Shown one piece after another: positions 1 to 7,534 of a stretch of DNA of 64,000 bases. Below the pieces are notes generated by a model. That model saw only the letters and a program-made list of their open reading frames with translations, did no database searches and was not told the DNA's origin. A program made the translations under genes and the position numbers. Source of the stretch: Pseudocitrobacter corydidari (GTDB lineage: Bacteria; Pseudomonadota; Gammaproteobacteria; Enterobacterales; Enterobacteriaceae); NCBI RefSeq assembly GCF_021172065.1, contig NZ_CP087880.1, forward strand, positions 1,960,583 through 2,024,582, read 5' to 3'. How positions within the stretch are numbered: position 1 is the first letter of the stretch; every line of letters starts with the position of its first letter.

Positions 1-116
1 ACATTTTCCAGACGTTTTACCGAACGCGGGGCCGCAATATTGCCATGTTCATTGCAATTGGACGGCGAAGTCGGGAAAATGCAGCCCTTCCCATCGAATA
101 GCCAGAATAATTATCT

Positions 117-1307
117 ATGAGCGTACGTTTAGTGTTAGCCAAAGGGCGTGAGAAATCCTTACTCCGCCGTCATCCCTGGGTCTTTTCCGGGGCCGTTGCC
201 CGTATGGAAGGCAAAGCCAACCTCGGTGAAACCATTGATATCGTTGATCACAAAGGGAAATGGTTAGCCCGCGGGGCTTACTCGCCGGAATCGCAAATCC
301 GCGCGCGCGTCTGGACGTTCGATGCCGATGAAACCATTGATATCGCCTTTTTTGTCCGTCGCCTGCAACAAGCGCAGCAGTGGCGCGACTGGCTGGCACA
401 GAAGGATGGCCTCGATAGCTATCGTCTGATTGCCGGTGAATCTGACGGGCTGCCGGGCGTAACGATCGACCGCTTTGGCAACTTCCTCGTCCTGCAACTG
501 TTGAGCGCCGGGGCGGAATATCAGCGCGCGGCGTTAATCAGCGCGCTGCAAACGCTGTACCCGGAATGCCCGATTTATGATCGTAGCGACGTTGCCGTAC
601 GTAAGAAAGAAGGTATGGAACTGACGCAAGGCCCGGTTACCGGTGAACTGCCGCCTGCCCTGCTGCCAATTGAGGAACACGGTATGAAGCTGCTGGTGGA
701 TATCCAGCACGGTCATAAAACCGGTTACTACCTCGACCAGCGAGACAGCCGTCTGGCGACGCGCCGCTACGTGGCCGACAAACGCGTCCTCAATTGCTTC
801 TCCTATACCGGCGGTTTCGCGGTTTCTGCGCTGATGGGCGGTTGCCGTCAGGTCACCAGCGTCGATACGTCGCAGGAAGCGCTGGATATCGCAAAACAGA
901 ACGTCGAGCTGAACAAGCTGGACCTCAGCAAAGCGGAGTTCGTCCGTGACGACGTGTTCAAACTGCTGCGCAAATACCGCGATCAGGGCGAGAAATTCGA
1001 CGTTATCGTGATGGATCCGCCGAAATTTGTTGAGAACAAAAGCCAACTTCAGGGCGCCTGCCGTGGCTATAAAGATATCAACATGCTCGCTATCCAACTG
1101 CTGAATCCGGGTGGTGTGCTCCTGACCTTCTCCTGCTCCGGGCTGATGACAACAGATTTATTCCAGAAAATCATCGCTGATGCCGCAATAGATGCCGGTC
1201 GTGATGTACAATTTATAGAGCAGTTCCGTCAGGCGGCCGATCACCCGGTGATCGCCACTTATCCCGAAGGGCTGTATTTGAAAGGGTTTGCCTGTCGCGT
1301 CATGTAA
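117..1307 (+). CDS. rlmI: 23S rRNA m5C1962 methyltransferase
   Basis: S-adenosylmethionine-dependent methyltransferase that places a 5-methyl group on C1962 of 23S rRNA. The 396-residue protein has an N-terminal PUA-type RNA-binding region (about residues 1-75), a central RlmI-like linker domain, and a C-terminal Rossmann methyltransferase domain with the motif VMDPPKF and the cysteine-containing segment FSCSGL that fits an m5C enzyme. Length equals that recalled for K-12 RlmI. The ATG at 117 begins [10 protein letters not shown], the family start. The 116 nt upstream would hold its promoter; in K-12 the divergent neighbour is acyP (yccX), which must lie outside the window. The stop codon is directly followed by the hspQ heat-shock promoter. 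Confidence 0.96.
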   Translation: MSVRLVLAKGREKSLLRRHPWVFSGAVARMEGKANLGETIDIVDHKGKWLARGAYSPESQIRARVWTFDADETIDIAFFVRRLQQAQQWRDWLAQKDGLDSYRLIAGESDGLPGVTIDRFGNFLVLQLLSAGAEYQRAALISALQTLYPECPIYDRSDVAVRKKEGMELTQGPVTGELPPALLPIEEHGMKLLVDIQHGHKTGYYLDQRDSRLATRRYVADKRVLNCFSYTGGFAVSALMGGCRQVTSVDTSQEALDIAKQNVELNKLDLSKAEFVRDDVFKLLRKYRDQGEKFDVIVMDPPKFVENKSQLQGACRGYKDINMLAIQLLNPGGVLLTFSCSGLMTTDLFQKIIADAAIDAGRDVQFIEQFRQAADHPVIATYPEGLYLKGFACRVM

Positions 1308-1335
1308 CTTGAAAAGCGAAACAACGGCCTCATAT
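1308..1335 (+). promoter_or_regulatory. sigma-32 promoter of hspQ
   Basis: CTTGAAA at 1308-1314, 14 nt spacer, CTCATAT at 1329-1335. This matches the heat-shock consensus (CTTGAAA, 11-16 nt, CCCATNT) with one mismatch in the -10 half. It starts one base after the rlmI stop codon and lies 32 nt before the hspQ start, in line with the known heat-shock control of hspQ in E. coli. Confidence 0.85.
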
Positions 1336-1367
1336 TGTATGGAGTTAATGTTTCCCGGGAGGTGACT

Positions 1368-1685
1368 ATGATTGCCAGCAAATTCGGTATCGGCCAACAG
1401 GTCCGTCATTCCTTATTAGGGTATCTGGGCGTGATTGTCGATATCGACCCGGAATACTCACTTGATGAACCAGAGCCCGATGAACTGGCGGCAAACGATG
1501 AACTTCGGATGCTGCCGTGGTATCACGTGGTCATGGAAGATGAAGACGGCCAGCCGGTTCACACCTATCTGGCTGAAGCGCAACTGAGCGGTGAAGTGCG
1601 TGAAGATCATCCGGAACAACCTTCGATGGATGAGCTGGCGCGTACAATTCGCCAGCAGCTTCAGGCGCCGCGACTGCGTAACTAA
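1368..1685 (+). CDS. hspQ: Heat shock protein HspQ
   Basis: Small (105 residues) hemimethylated-DNA-binding/YccV-family protein. In E. coli it is a heat-shock protein that promotes degradation of mutant DnaA and acts as a specificity factor for Lon. The chosen ATG at 1368 gives [10 protein letters not shown], the family N-terminus, and is preceded by a strong ribosome site (GGGAGGTG at 1357-1364). An ATG at 1335 in the same frame would add 11 residues but falls inside the sigma-32 promoter and has no ribosome site, so it was rejected. Ends ahead of a strong terminator; transcribed alone. Confidence 0.96.
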   Translation: MIASKFGIGQQVRHSLLGYLGVIVDIDPEYSLDEPEPDELAANDELRMLPWYHVVMEDEDGQPVHTYLAEAQLSGEVREDHPEQPSMDELARTIRQQLQAPRLRN

Positions 1686-1707
1686 CCCCCCGCTCCACAC
1701 CGTAATC

Positions 1708-1740
1708 ACACCGTTCACATACGTGAACGGTGTTTTTTTA
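1708..1740 (+). terminator. Rho-independent terminator after hspQ
   Basis: Perfect 11-bp stem ACACCGTTCAC / GTGAACGGTGT (1708-1718 with 1723-1733), 4-nt loop, then a run of T. Confidence 0.92.
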
Positions 1741-1751
1741 CATTAATTCGC

Positions 1752-2645
1752 TCATAACGCCTTCAACACGGTTTCCAGCCATTGTGCAAATACTCTCACC
1801 TTCTGCGGCAGATGCCGATGCGGGTAGATAAGCGATAACTTACGCGATGGGCAGGGAAAATTCGGCAGTACCTCAACCAACTGCCCGCTATCGATATAGG
1901 GCTGTAAGAAGAAATTCATCCCCTGCAACAATCCAAGCCCGGAAAGACCCGCCGAAATATAGACCTCGGCATTATCCAGAATCAATCGCCCCGGCAGAAC
2001 GCGTTCTTCGACGCCCTGAGACGTCGTAAAGTGCCAGGGCACGATCTCGCGATTATTGCTGACAATCCAGTTTATGGCCTGATGATGACGCAGATCGTCA
2101 AGCGTCTGCGGCGTGCCGTGCCGGGCAAGATACTCAGGGCTGGCGCAGGTCATTCTCTTCACCTCGCCCATCGGGCGCGCCATATAGTCACCGTCATCAA
2201 GCCTGCCGACACGCAGCATGCAGTCCAGCCCCTCGCGCAGCATGTCGCGCCGTACATCGCTGCCGGTGAGGATAATCTCAAGGTCAGGGTGTTCGGCATA
2301 AAACTCAGCGAGCCGGGGAACCACCAACTGACGCGCAAAGGCAACCGGCATATCGACACGCAGCTGCCCGTGTAAGGGGCGGTCCGGCGCAAATGACGCC
2401 AGCAGTTCATCAGCCTGATACAACAAAGGTTTGCTACGGCGGTAAAACTCTTCGCCTTCCGACGTTAACGCGATGCGCCGCGTAGTGCGCTGAAGTAAGC
2501 GGACGCCACATTGCGTTTCCAGTTGCTGCACCGCTTTGGTGACCGCCGGACGATGCAGCTCCAGGTTTTCCGCCGCTTGTGTAAAGCTTCCGGCGTCGAC
2601 TATCTCCATAAAAATCTTAATATTTTCAAATAAATTCAATTGCAT
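1752..2645 (-). CDS. LysR-family transcriptional regulator
   Basis: 297-residue LysR-type regulator. An N-terminal winged helix-turn-helix lies at about residues 15-40 (SFTQAAENLELHRPAVTKAV), followed by a linker helix and a periplasmic-binding-protein-like effector domain (about residues 90-295) of the CrgA-like subgroup. It is transcribed away from an NAD(P)H/FMN-type flavoprotein gene 137 nt off, the classic layout in which a LysR protein controls the divergent gene and itself. Effector unknown; the neighbour suggests a small oxidised or nitro compound, but that is inference. No counterpart sits here in K-12, so the pair is an insertion in the backbone between hspQ and yccU. Base composition looks like the surroundings, so if transferred it is not recent. 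Confidence 0.9.
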   Translation of the reverse strand: MQLNLFENIKIFMEIVDAGSFTQAAENLELHRPAVTKAVQQLETQCGVRLLQRTTRRIALTSEGEEFYRRSKPLLYQADELLASFAPDRPLHGQLRVDMPVAFARQLVVPRLAEFYAEHPDLEIILTGSDVRRDMLREGLDCMLRVGRLDDGDYMARPMGEVKRMTCASPEYLARHGTPQTLDDLRHHQAINWIVSNNREIVPWHFTTSQGVEERVLPGRLILDNAEVYISAGLSGLGLLQGMNFFLQPYIDSGQLVEVLPNFPCPSRKLSLIYPHRHLPQKVRVFAQWLETVLKAL

Positions 2646-2672
2646 ATGCGATGACCATAGCCAGTTTCTATT

Positions 2673-2689
2673 GTTACTAATTTAATAAC
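2673..2689. promoter_or_regulatory. Candidate LysR operator (palindrome)
   Basis: GTTACTAATTTAATAAC is a 17-bp near-perfect palindrome (apart from the centre, only one symmetric pair fails) with the T-N11-A form expected of LysR sites. It lies 27 nt upstream of the regulator start codon, in the divergent interval. A second inverted repeat, AGTGAA at 2690-2695 / TTCACT at 2704-2709, directly follows and could be the activation half-site pair. Assignment to this regulator is inference from position. Confidence 0.5.
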
Positions 2690-2782
2690 AGTGAAGAACT
2701 TTTTTCACTATTTTTATGAACAATAAATCGCTATACACTCCCTCCCACACCAGAAATGAGTTCGTGACGAGGAAATAAGATC

Positions 2783-3760
2783 ATGAAAACGAATCGTATC
2801 TGCCAGATTCTAGGCATTGAAAAACCGGTTATTCAGGGCCCACTCTCGTGGTTAACCGATGCGCGTTTGGTTGCCGCCGTAAGCAACGCAGGCGGGCTGG
2901 GGGTTTTGGGGCCAAACGCAGGTCTTACCGCTGAAACGGCGGTCTCTACCCCGCAAGAAACCGCCGAGAAAATGCGCGAAGAGATCCGCAAAACCAAGCT
3001 ATTAACCGAAAAGCCGTTTGCCGTGAATCTTATTCCTTCGCCGCAAAATGACATCTGGACGCCGGGCATCTTGCAGGTTGTCAAAGAAGAAGCGGTGAAA
3101 GCCGTGGTCTATACCGGCTATGGTGAAGGCGCGATTATTCCTGCGCTGTTTGCTGAGCTAAAAGCCGCCGGCGTTGCCATTATCTATCGTGATATCAACC
3201 CCACGCCCGCCAACAGCCGTGAAGCCGAACGTGCTGGCGCGGATATCATCGTAGCGACCGGTTTTGACGAAGGCGGAACCCTGCCTGCCACCGCGTTGGG
3301 CACCTTCTCCATCGTTCCGATGATCGTTGATGCCGTTGAGAACGTACCCGTTCTTGCAGCAGGAGGGATCGTCGATAAACGTACGGCCAGAGCCGCCCAT
3401 GCACTGGGCGCGGAAGGCGTCTTCGCGGGTTCAGTATTTATCAGCACGCTGGAAAACCGCGTACCGCAATCGATTAAAGAGAAAATTGTCGCGGCGAACG
3501 GGCTGGATTTAAGTCTGTTCCGTACCCTGCCGGACTACTACCGTTCTCTGCCGGGGAAACTGACCGAGAAACTGGTCGCTATGGACAAGTCCGGGGCCAG
3601 TAAAGAGGAAATTGGCCACGCGATGGGCGGGCTTCGTGGCTTGCGGTTAGGCATGCTGGAAGGCAATACCGATGAAGGTTATATCTCTTTGGGAACCGGG
3701 ATTGGCGGCATTAAAACCGTTGTTAGCGTCGCCGATGTCGTGGACGCCCTGACCGTTTAA
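2783..3760 (+). CDS. NMO/FabK-like FMN-dependent oxidoreductase
   Basis: 325-residue TIM-barrel flavoprotein of the nitronate monooxygenase / 2-nitropropane dioxygenase superfamily. Visible family marks are the N-terminal QGPLSW and SNAGGLGVLG segments (residues 18-43), an Ala/Gly-rich VPVLAAGGIVDKRT segment (188-201) and GAEGVFAGSVFIST (209-222) that form the FMN phosphate site. The segment that carries the catalytic His in class I nitronate monooxygenases (usually GGH) reads FDEGGTLP here, with Thr166 in the His position, so true nitronate monooxygenase activity is doubtful. Start ATG is preceded by GAGGAAAT. Divergent LysR gene is the likely regulator. No K-12 counterpart at this site. Confidence 0.85.
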   Translation: MKTNRICQILGIEKPVIQGPLSWLTDARLVAAVSNAGGLGVLGPNAGLTAETAVSTPQETAEKMREEIRKTKLLTEKPFAVNLIPSPQNDIWTPGILQVVKEEAVKAVVYTGYGEGAIIPALFAELKAAGVAIIYRDINPTPANSREAERAGADIIVATGFDEGGTLPATALGTFSIVPMIVDAVENVPVLAAGGIVDKRTARAAHALGAEGVFAGSVFISTLENRVPQSIKEKIVAANGLDLSLFRTLPDYYRSLPGKLTEKLVAMDKSGASKEEIGHAMGGLRGLRLGMLEGNTDEGYISLGTGIGGIKTVVSVADVVDALTV

Positions 3761-3789
3761 CGGCGTTCTGTACGCAGGAAAATCAGAGA

Positions 3790-3813
3790 CCGCCCGTGTG
3801 ATCCACCGGGCGG
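3790..3813. terminator. Hairpin between flavoprotein gene and yccU
   Basis: 7-bp stem CCGCCCG / CGGGCGG (3790-3796 and 3807-3813) sits between two convergent genes. No clear T-run follows on either strand, so it is a weak candidate bidirectional terminator. Confidence 0.4.
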
Positions 3814-3819
3814 AATCAA

Positions 3820-4233
3820 TTATTTCGCCAGCCCCAGACGCGGGATTTCTATCGCCGGACAGCGATCCATCACCACGCTCAGCCCTGCATTGCGCGCCAG
3901 CACGGCCGCCTGTTCGTTAATCACACCCAGCTGTAACCACAGTACTTTTGCCCCTATGGCTACCGCTTCCTGCGCCACGCCCCAGGCCGCTTCTGAGTTA
4001 CGGAAAACATCAACCATGTCGATTTTTTCCGGCACGTCCGCAAGCGTTGCATAGCCCTTCTGACCCAGCAGTTCTTTACCCGCCACTTTTGGCGAGACCG
4101 GTATCACGTGGTAACCCTGATCCAGCAAATATTTCATCACCCGATAGCTTGGGCGATCCGGTTTATCACTTGCGCCAACCAACGCAATGGTGCGCGTGGT
4201 GTTCAAAATGTCTGCAATATCACTTTCAGTCAT
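3820..4233 (-). CDS. yccU: CoA-binding domain protein YccU
   Basis: 137-residue single-domain Rossmann protein of the CoA-binding (succinyl-CoA synthetase alpha-like) family; function unknown. Segment [21 protein letters not shown] near the N-terminus is the nucleotide-binding loop; [10 protein letters not shown] closes the protein as in K-12. Two adjacent ATG codons compete (4236 and 4233). The second gives [10 protein letters not shown], the same length as K-12 YccU, and better spacing to the AGGAGG ribosome site, so it is preferred. In K-12 yccT lies between this gene and mgsA; here that gene is absent. Confidence 0.93.
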   Translation of the reverse strand: MTESDIADILNTTRTIALVGASDKPDRPSYRVMKYLLDQGYHVIPVSPKVAGKELLGQKGYATLADVPEKIDMVDVFRNSEAAWGVAQEAVAIGAKVLWLQLGVINEQAAVLARNAGLSVVMDRCPAIEIPRLGLAK

Positions 4234-4401
4234 CATTATCCTCCTGGCCTTTGCGCTAAGTGTACGTCAATCCGCCCAGGCCAGCCATAAACGTACACAC
4301 TGCCGCCAATTTCGCCACTCATCATATTTTTTACCCTTAAAGCTTGCAGCAGTATTCGCATCCAGTAATCTGTCTGCATTTATTGATCAGGATATTACGC
4401 T

Positions 4402-4860
4402 ATGGAACTCACCACTCGCACGCTGCCTGCGCGCAAACACATTGCGCTGGTTGCCCACGACCACTGCAAAGATATGCTTATGAAATGGGTCGATCGCCAC
4501 AAAGCCGTGCTGGCACAGCACGCGTTGTCGGCGACCGGCACGACCGGAAACCTGGTGGCGCGCGCCACGGGTCTGGATGTGAATGCGCTGTTGAGCGGCC
4601 CGATGGGCGGCGATCAGCAGGTTGGCGCGCTGATCTCTGAAGGGAAAATTGATGTACTGATTTTCTTCTGGGACCCGCTGAACGCCGTGCCGCACGATCC
4701 GGACGTCAAAGCGCTGCTGCGCCTGGCGACCGTCTGGAACATTCCGGTGGCCACCAACGCCTCAACGGCAGATCTCATTATTCAGTCGCCGCATTTCAGC
4801 GACCCGGTGGATATTTTGATTCCGGATTATCAGCGTTATCTGGCAGATCGTCTTAAATAA
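4402..4860 (+). CDS. mgsA: Methylglyoxal synthase
   Basis: Converts dihydroxyacetone phosphate to methylglyoxal and phosphate, the entry to the glycolytic bypass that relieves sugar-phosphate stress. 152 residues, the standard length. The catalytic Asp71 (in GPMGGDQQ) and His98 (in [10 protein letters not shown]) are present, as is the phosphate-binding TGTTGN segment (45-50). Transcribed alone, ahead of a hairpin terminator shared with the convergent helD. Confidence 0.97.
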   Translation: MELTTRTLPARKHIALVAHDHCKDMLMKWVDRHKAVLAQHALSATGTTGNLVARATGLDVNALLSGPMGGDQQVGALISEGKIDVLIFFWDPLNAVPHDPDVKALLRLATVWNIPVATNASTADLIIQSPHFSDPVDILIPDYQRYLADRLK

Positions 4861-4866
4861 TTGATC

Positions 4867-4897
4867 AACCCGGCTATCACGCCGGGTTTCTTTTTCA
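4867..4897. terminator. Terminator between mgsA and helD
   Basis: Stem AACCCGGC / GCCGGGTT (4867-4874 and 4881-4888) with a 6-nt loop, followed on the plus strand by TCTTTTTC. Serves mgsA; the tail of helD reaches to 4895 and overlaps the T-rich part. Confidence 0.85.
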
Positions 4898-6949
4898 CGG
4901 TTTGCGCGCCACCGGTACATCCAGCTGTTTAAGAATGTCGACAAACGGCGATGGATTCTCTTTGTTGAACATCAACCACACGCGGTGTCGGGCGCGGGTC
5001 ATCGCTACATACAACAGACGGCGTTCTTCGGCGTCGATAAAATCCTCCGGCTCCGGCAGCAACGCTTGTTCCATGATTGATTCCCGCGCGGGTGCCGGGA
5101 AACCATCCTGCCCTTCCTGCAAACCCAGCACAATCACGTAATCCGCCTGCTGACCCTTACTGGCATGCACGGTCATAAAATCGATATTCAGCTTCGGCCA
5201 ACGGGTGGCGGCTTTTTCCAGTGCGGCCGGTTTCAGATGGTGATAACGCGCCAGCACCAGAATGCGCTGCTCCGCCGTGACGTAACCGCTTAGCTTGTCA
5301 AACAGCGCATCAAGCTGATCGTCCGGCAACAGGGTAACCGCCTTTTTATCACCGGCCGTCAGGCTGTTTAATGGCTTATGCAGCTGGTGCGGGTTTTGTT
5401 GAATAAAACGGTTGGCTATCTGACCGATGCGACCGTTGAAGCGATAGGTGGTATCCAGCGCGCAGTTATCGCCCTCGCCGAAATAGTGCGTAAAGGCCGT
5501 CGTAAGCGACAACTGTGCACCGCTGAAGCGATAAATTGCCTGCCAGTCATCCCCCACGGCAAATAGCGTGGTTTGTGAATTCTGCTTACGCAGCGCTGCC
5601 AGCAAGGCCGCGCGCTGTGGGGAGATATCCTGAAACTCATCGACCAGAATGTGTTTCCAGGGGCTGACAAAGCGCCCTTTTTCCAGCACGTTAATCGCCT
5701 GGTGAATCAGCCCGGAGAAGTCCACCGCGTTCTCTTCTTTTAGCGCGGTTTTCCACGCTTTCAGCAGCGGGGCCATCAGCTTAACGCGCTTGCCGAACAG
5801 TTCACGAACCTCTTCCGGCGCGTTGTCGATCATCTCAGCCTGGGTACCGCCATGCATACGCATCAGGCTCACCCAGCGATCCAGTCGGCTGCCCATCCGT
5901 TTGAGGATCTTCGCATCATTCCAGAAATTGTCTTCGCCAACCTCCCAGCCCATCTCTTCCTGTAACCATAAGCGCCAGCCCTTGGCCTGGGCTTTTTTCT
6001 CTTTACACTGCTGCTGCCAGCAGTCGGTGAAAAGTTTGTAGCGGGCGGCGGTGTCATTTTCCAGTTTGCTGACCACCGGCACTTTTTTACTGCCCTGCTG
6101 AATGATGTGCAACGCCAGGGAATGGAAGGTTCGCGCGGATATCGCATCCGTGTGCAGACGCTCCTGTATACGCTCATCCATCTCCTGCGCCGCTTTGCGC
6201 CCAAACGCCAGCAGTAAGATTTGCTCTGCCGCCGCTTCGCCGCGTGTCATCAGCCAGCCTGCGCGCGCCACCAGCACCGACGTTTTACCGCTACCTGCGC
6301 CCGCCAGCACCAGCAGTGAGCGTTCACCGTTCACCACCGCACGCGCCTGCGAATCGTTAAGCGGTGAGGATTCAACCTGTTCGAAGAAATCGGCGTACTG
6401 TTCCAGCATCGAGTCGGTATAGCGCTGATTATGCGCCTGACGGCTGGCTTCCACATCGTTGAGCCAGGCCTGACACTGCTGCCACGCCTCGCGACAGTTG
6501 TCGAAGCTATCGAGGCGACTCACCGGTACCGGCAAACCTTCCAGCGCATGCAAAATCCGTTGACGGATAGTCGCAGTCTGCTGGCGGGTAAGCCATTTCC
6601 CGACGTCGTTATTGTCAGCAATCTCTGCCAGCAGTTGCTGTAACACATCGGCGGAAATGTCGCTCATCTCCTGGCTCCATGCCTGCCATCGGGTGATTAA
6701 GTGACGATGAAAACGTTGGGTTTCGCCCCACTCTGTACCGTGCAGACGGACAACTTTATCTTCGGGCAGGACAAATTCCAGCTCGCCCCATACCAGCCCG
6801 CGCTTGCAGTTAATCGACAACAACTGATTGAAAGGAATGAGATATTCATGCTGTTCGCCCGATACCTTAACCCCCGCGTTGAGAAGCTCAACCCGATCGT
6901 AAGGATGCTGCGCCATGCGCTTGCCCAACGTTGTCGCTCTTAATTCCAT
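4895..6949 (-). CDS. helD: DNA helicase IV
   Basis: Superfamily 1 (UvrD/Rep-type) 3'-5' DNA helicase, 684 residues, equal to K-12 HelD. An N-terminal enterobacterial helicase IV domain (about 1-190) precedes the motor. Walker A is GAGSGKT at 217-223; further motifs are DEFQDISP (Walker B), GDDWQAIYRFSGA (motif III), TVHASKGQQADYV (motif V) and YVAMTRAR (motif VI). The ATG at 6949 gives MELRATTLGK as in K-12; an in-frame TTG three codons upstream (6958) is a possible but less likely start. Role in recombination and repair is known for the family but modest. Confidence 0.95.
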   Translation of the reverse strand: MELRATTLGKRMAQHPYDRVELLNAGVKVSGEQHEYLIPFNQLLSINCKRGLVWGELEFVLPEDKVVRLHGTEWGETQRFHRHLITRWQAWSQEMSDISADVLQQLLAEIADNNDVGKWLTRQQTATIRQRILHALEGLPVPVSRLDSFDNCREAWQQCQAWLNDVEASRQAHNQRYTDSMLEQYADFFEQVESSPLNDSQARAVVNGERSLLVLAGAGSGKTSVLVARAGWLMTRGEAAAEQILLLAFGRKAAQEMDERIQERLHTDAISARTFHSLALHIIQQGSKKVPVVSKLENDTAARYKLFTDCWQQQCKEKKAQAKGWRLWLQEEMGWEVGEDNFWNDAKILKRMGSRLDRWVSLMRMHGGTQAEMIDNAPEEVRELFGKRVKLMAPLLKAWKTALKEENAVDFSGLIHQAINVLEKGRFVSPWKHILVDEFQDISPQRAALLAALRKQNSQTTLFAVGDDWQAIYRFSGAQLSLTTAFTHYFGEGDNCALDTTYRFNGRIGQIANRFIQQNPHQLHKPLNSLTAGDKKAVTLLPDDQLDALFDKLSGYVTAEQRILVLARYHHLKPAALEKAATRWPKLNIDFMTVHASKGQQADYVIVLGLQEGQDGFPAPARESIMEQALLPEPEDFIDAEERRLLYVAMTRARHRVWLMFNKENPSPFVDILKQLDVPVARKP

Positions 6950-7069
6950 CTTCGCCAAATCCTGACTTTTTCGATATCACACAGTGTAACCGCCAGAGAA
7001 TAGGTGCTCCAGCGCAAAAAAACGTTACAATTACCCGGACTTATTATTCGCAGGCCGCACAGAGGATTT

Positions 7070-7516
7070 ATGCGTACCGTTCTGAATATTTTAAATTTTG
7101 TATTAGGTGGTTTTGCCACAACCCTGGGTTGGCTGGTAGCAACATTCTTCAGCATCGTTTTTATTATCACTCTGCCGCTCACCCGTTCCTGCTGGGAGAT
7201 AACCAAACTGTCGCTGCTCCCTTACGGCAACGAAGCGGTGCATGTTGATGAACTGGAGCCGCAGTCAAAAAACAGCGTGCTGAATGCGGGAGGCACCGTG
7301 CTCAATATTGTCTGGCTGGTGCTGTTTGGCTGGTGGCTGTGCCTGTCGCATATCGCGGTAGGTATTACACAATGCATCAGCATCATCGGGATCCCGGTGG
7401 GTATCGCCAACTTTAAAATCGCGGCGATTGCGCTGTGGCCGGTTGGCCGTCGCGTGGTACCGGTTGAAGTGGCTCGCGCCGCGCGTGAAGCCAATGCGCG
7501 TCGTCGCTTCCAGTAA
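7070..7516 (+). CDS. yccF: Inner membrane protein YccF
   Basis: 148-residue membrane protein of the YccF family with hydrophobic segments near residues 1-35 (NFVLGGFATTLGWLVATFFS) and 70-115. Function unknown. The ATG at 7070 is preceded by AGAGGA and gives MRTVLNILNF, the family start; a more distal ATG at 7004 in the same frame has no ribosome site. Ends 18 nt before yccS, so the two are almost surely co-transcribed. Confidence 0.94.
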   Translation: MRTVLNILNFVLGGFATTLGWLVATFFSIVFIITLPLTRSCWEITKLSLLPYGNEAVHVDELEPQSKNSVLNAGGTVLNIVWLVLFGWWLCLSHIAVGITQCISIIGIPVGIANFKIAAIALWPVGRRVVPVEVARAAREANARRRFQ

Positions 7517-7534
7517 TCGGGGCTGAATCTCTTT

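Noticed and set aside
1..116. Possible start of divergent acyP at the window edge
   Set aside because: A minus-strand ATG is present but its frame stops after a few codons and does not read as acylphosphatase; acyP, if present, starts outside the window.
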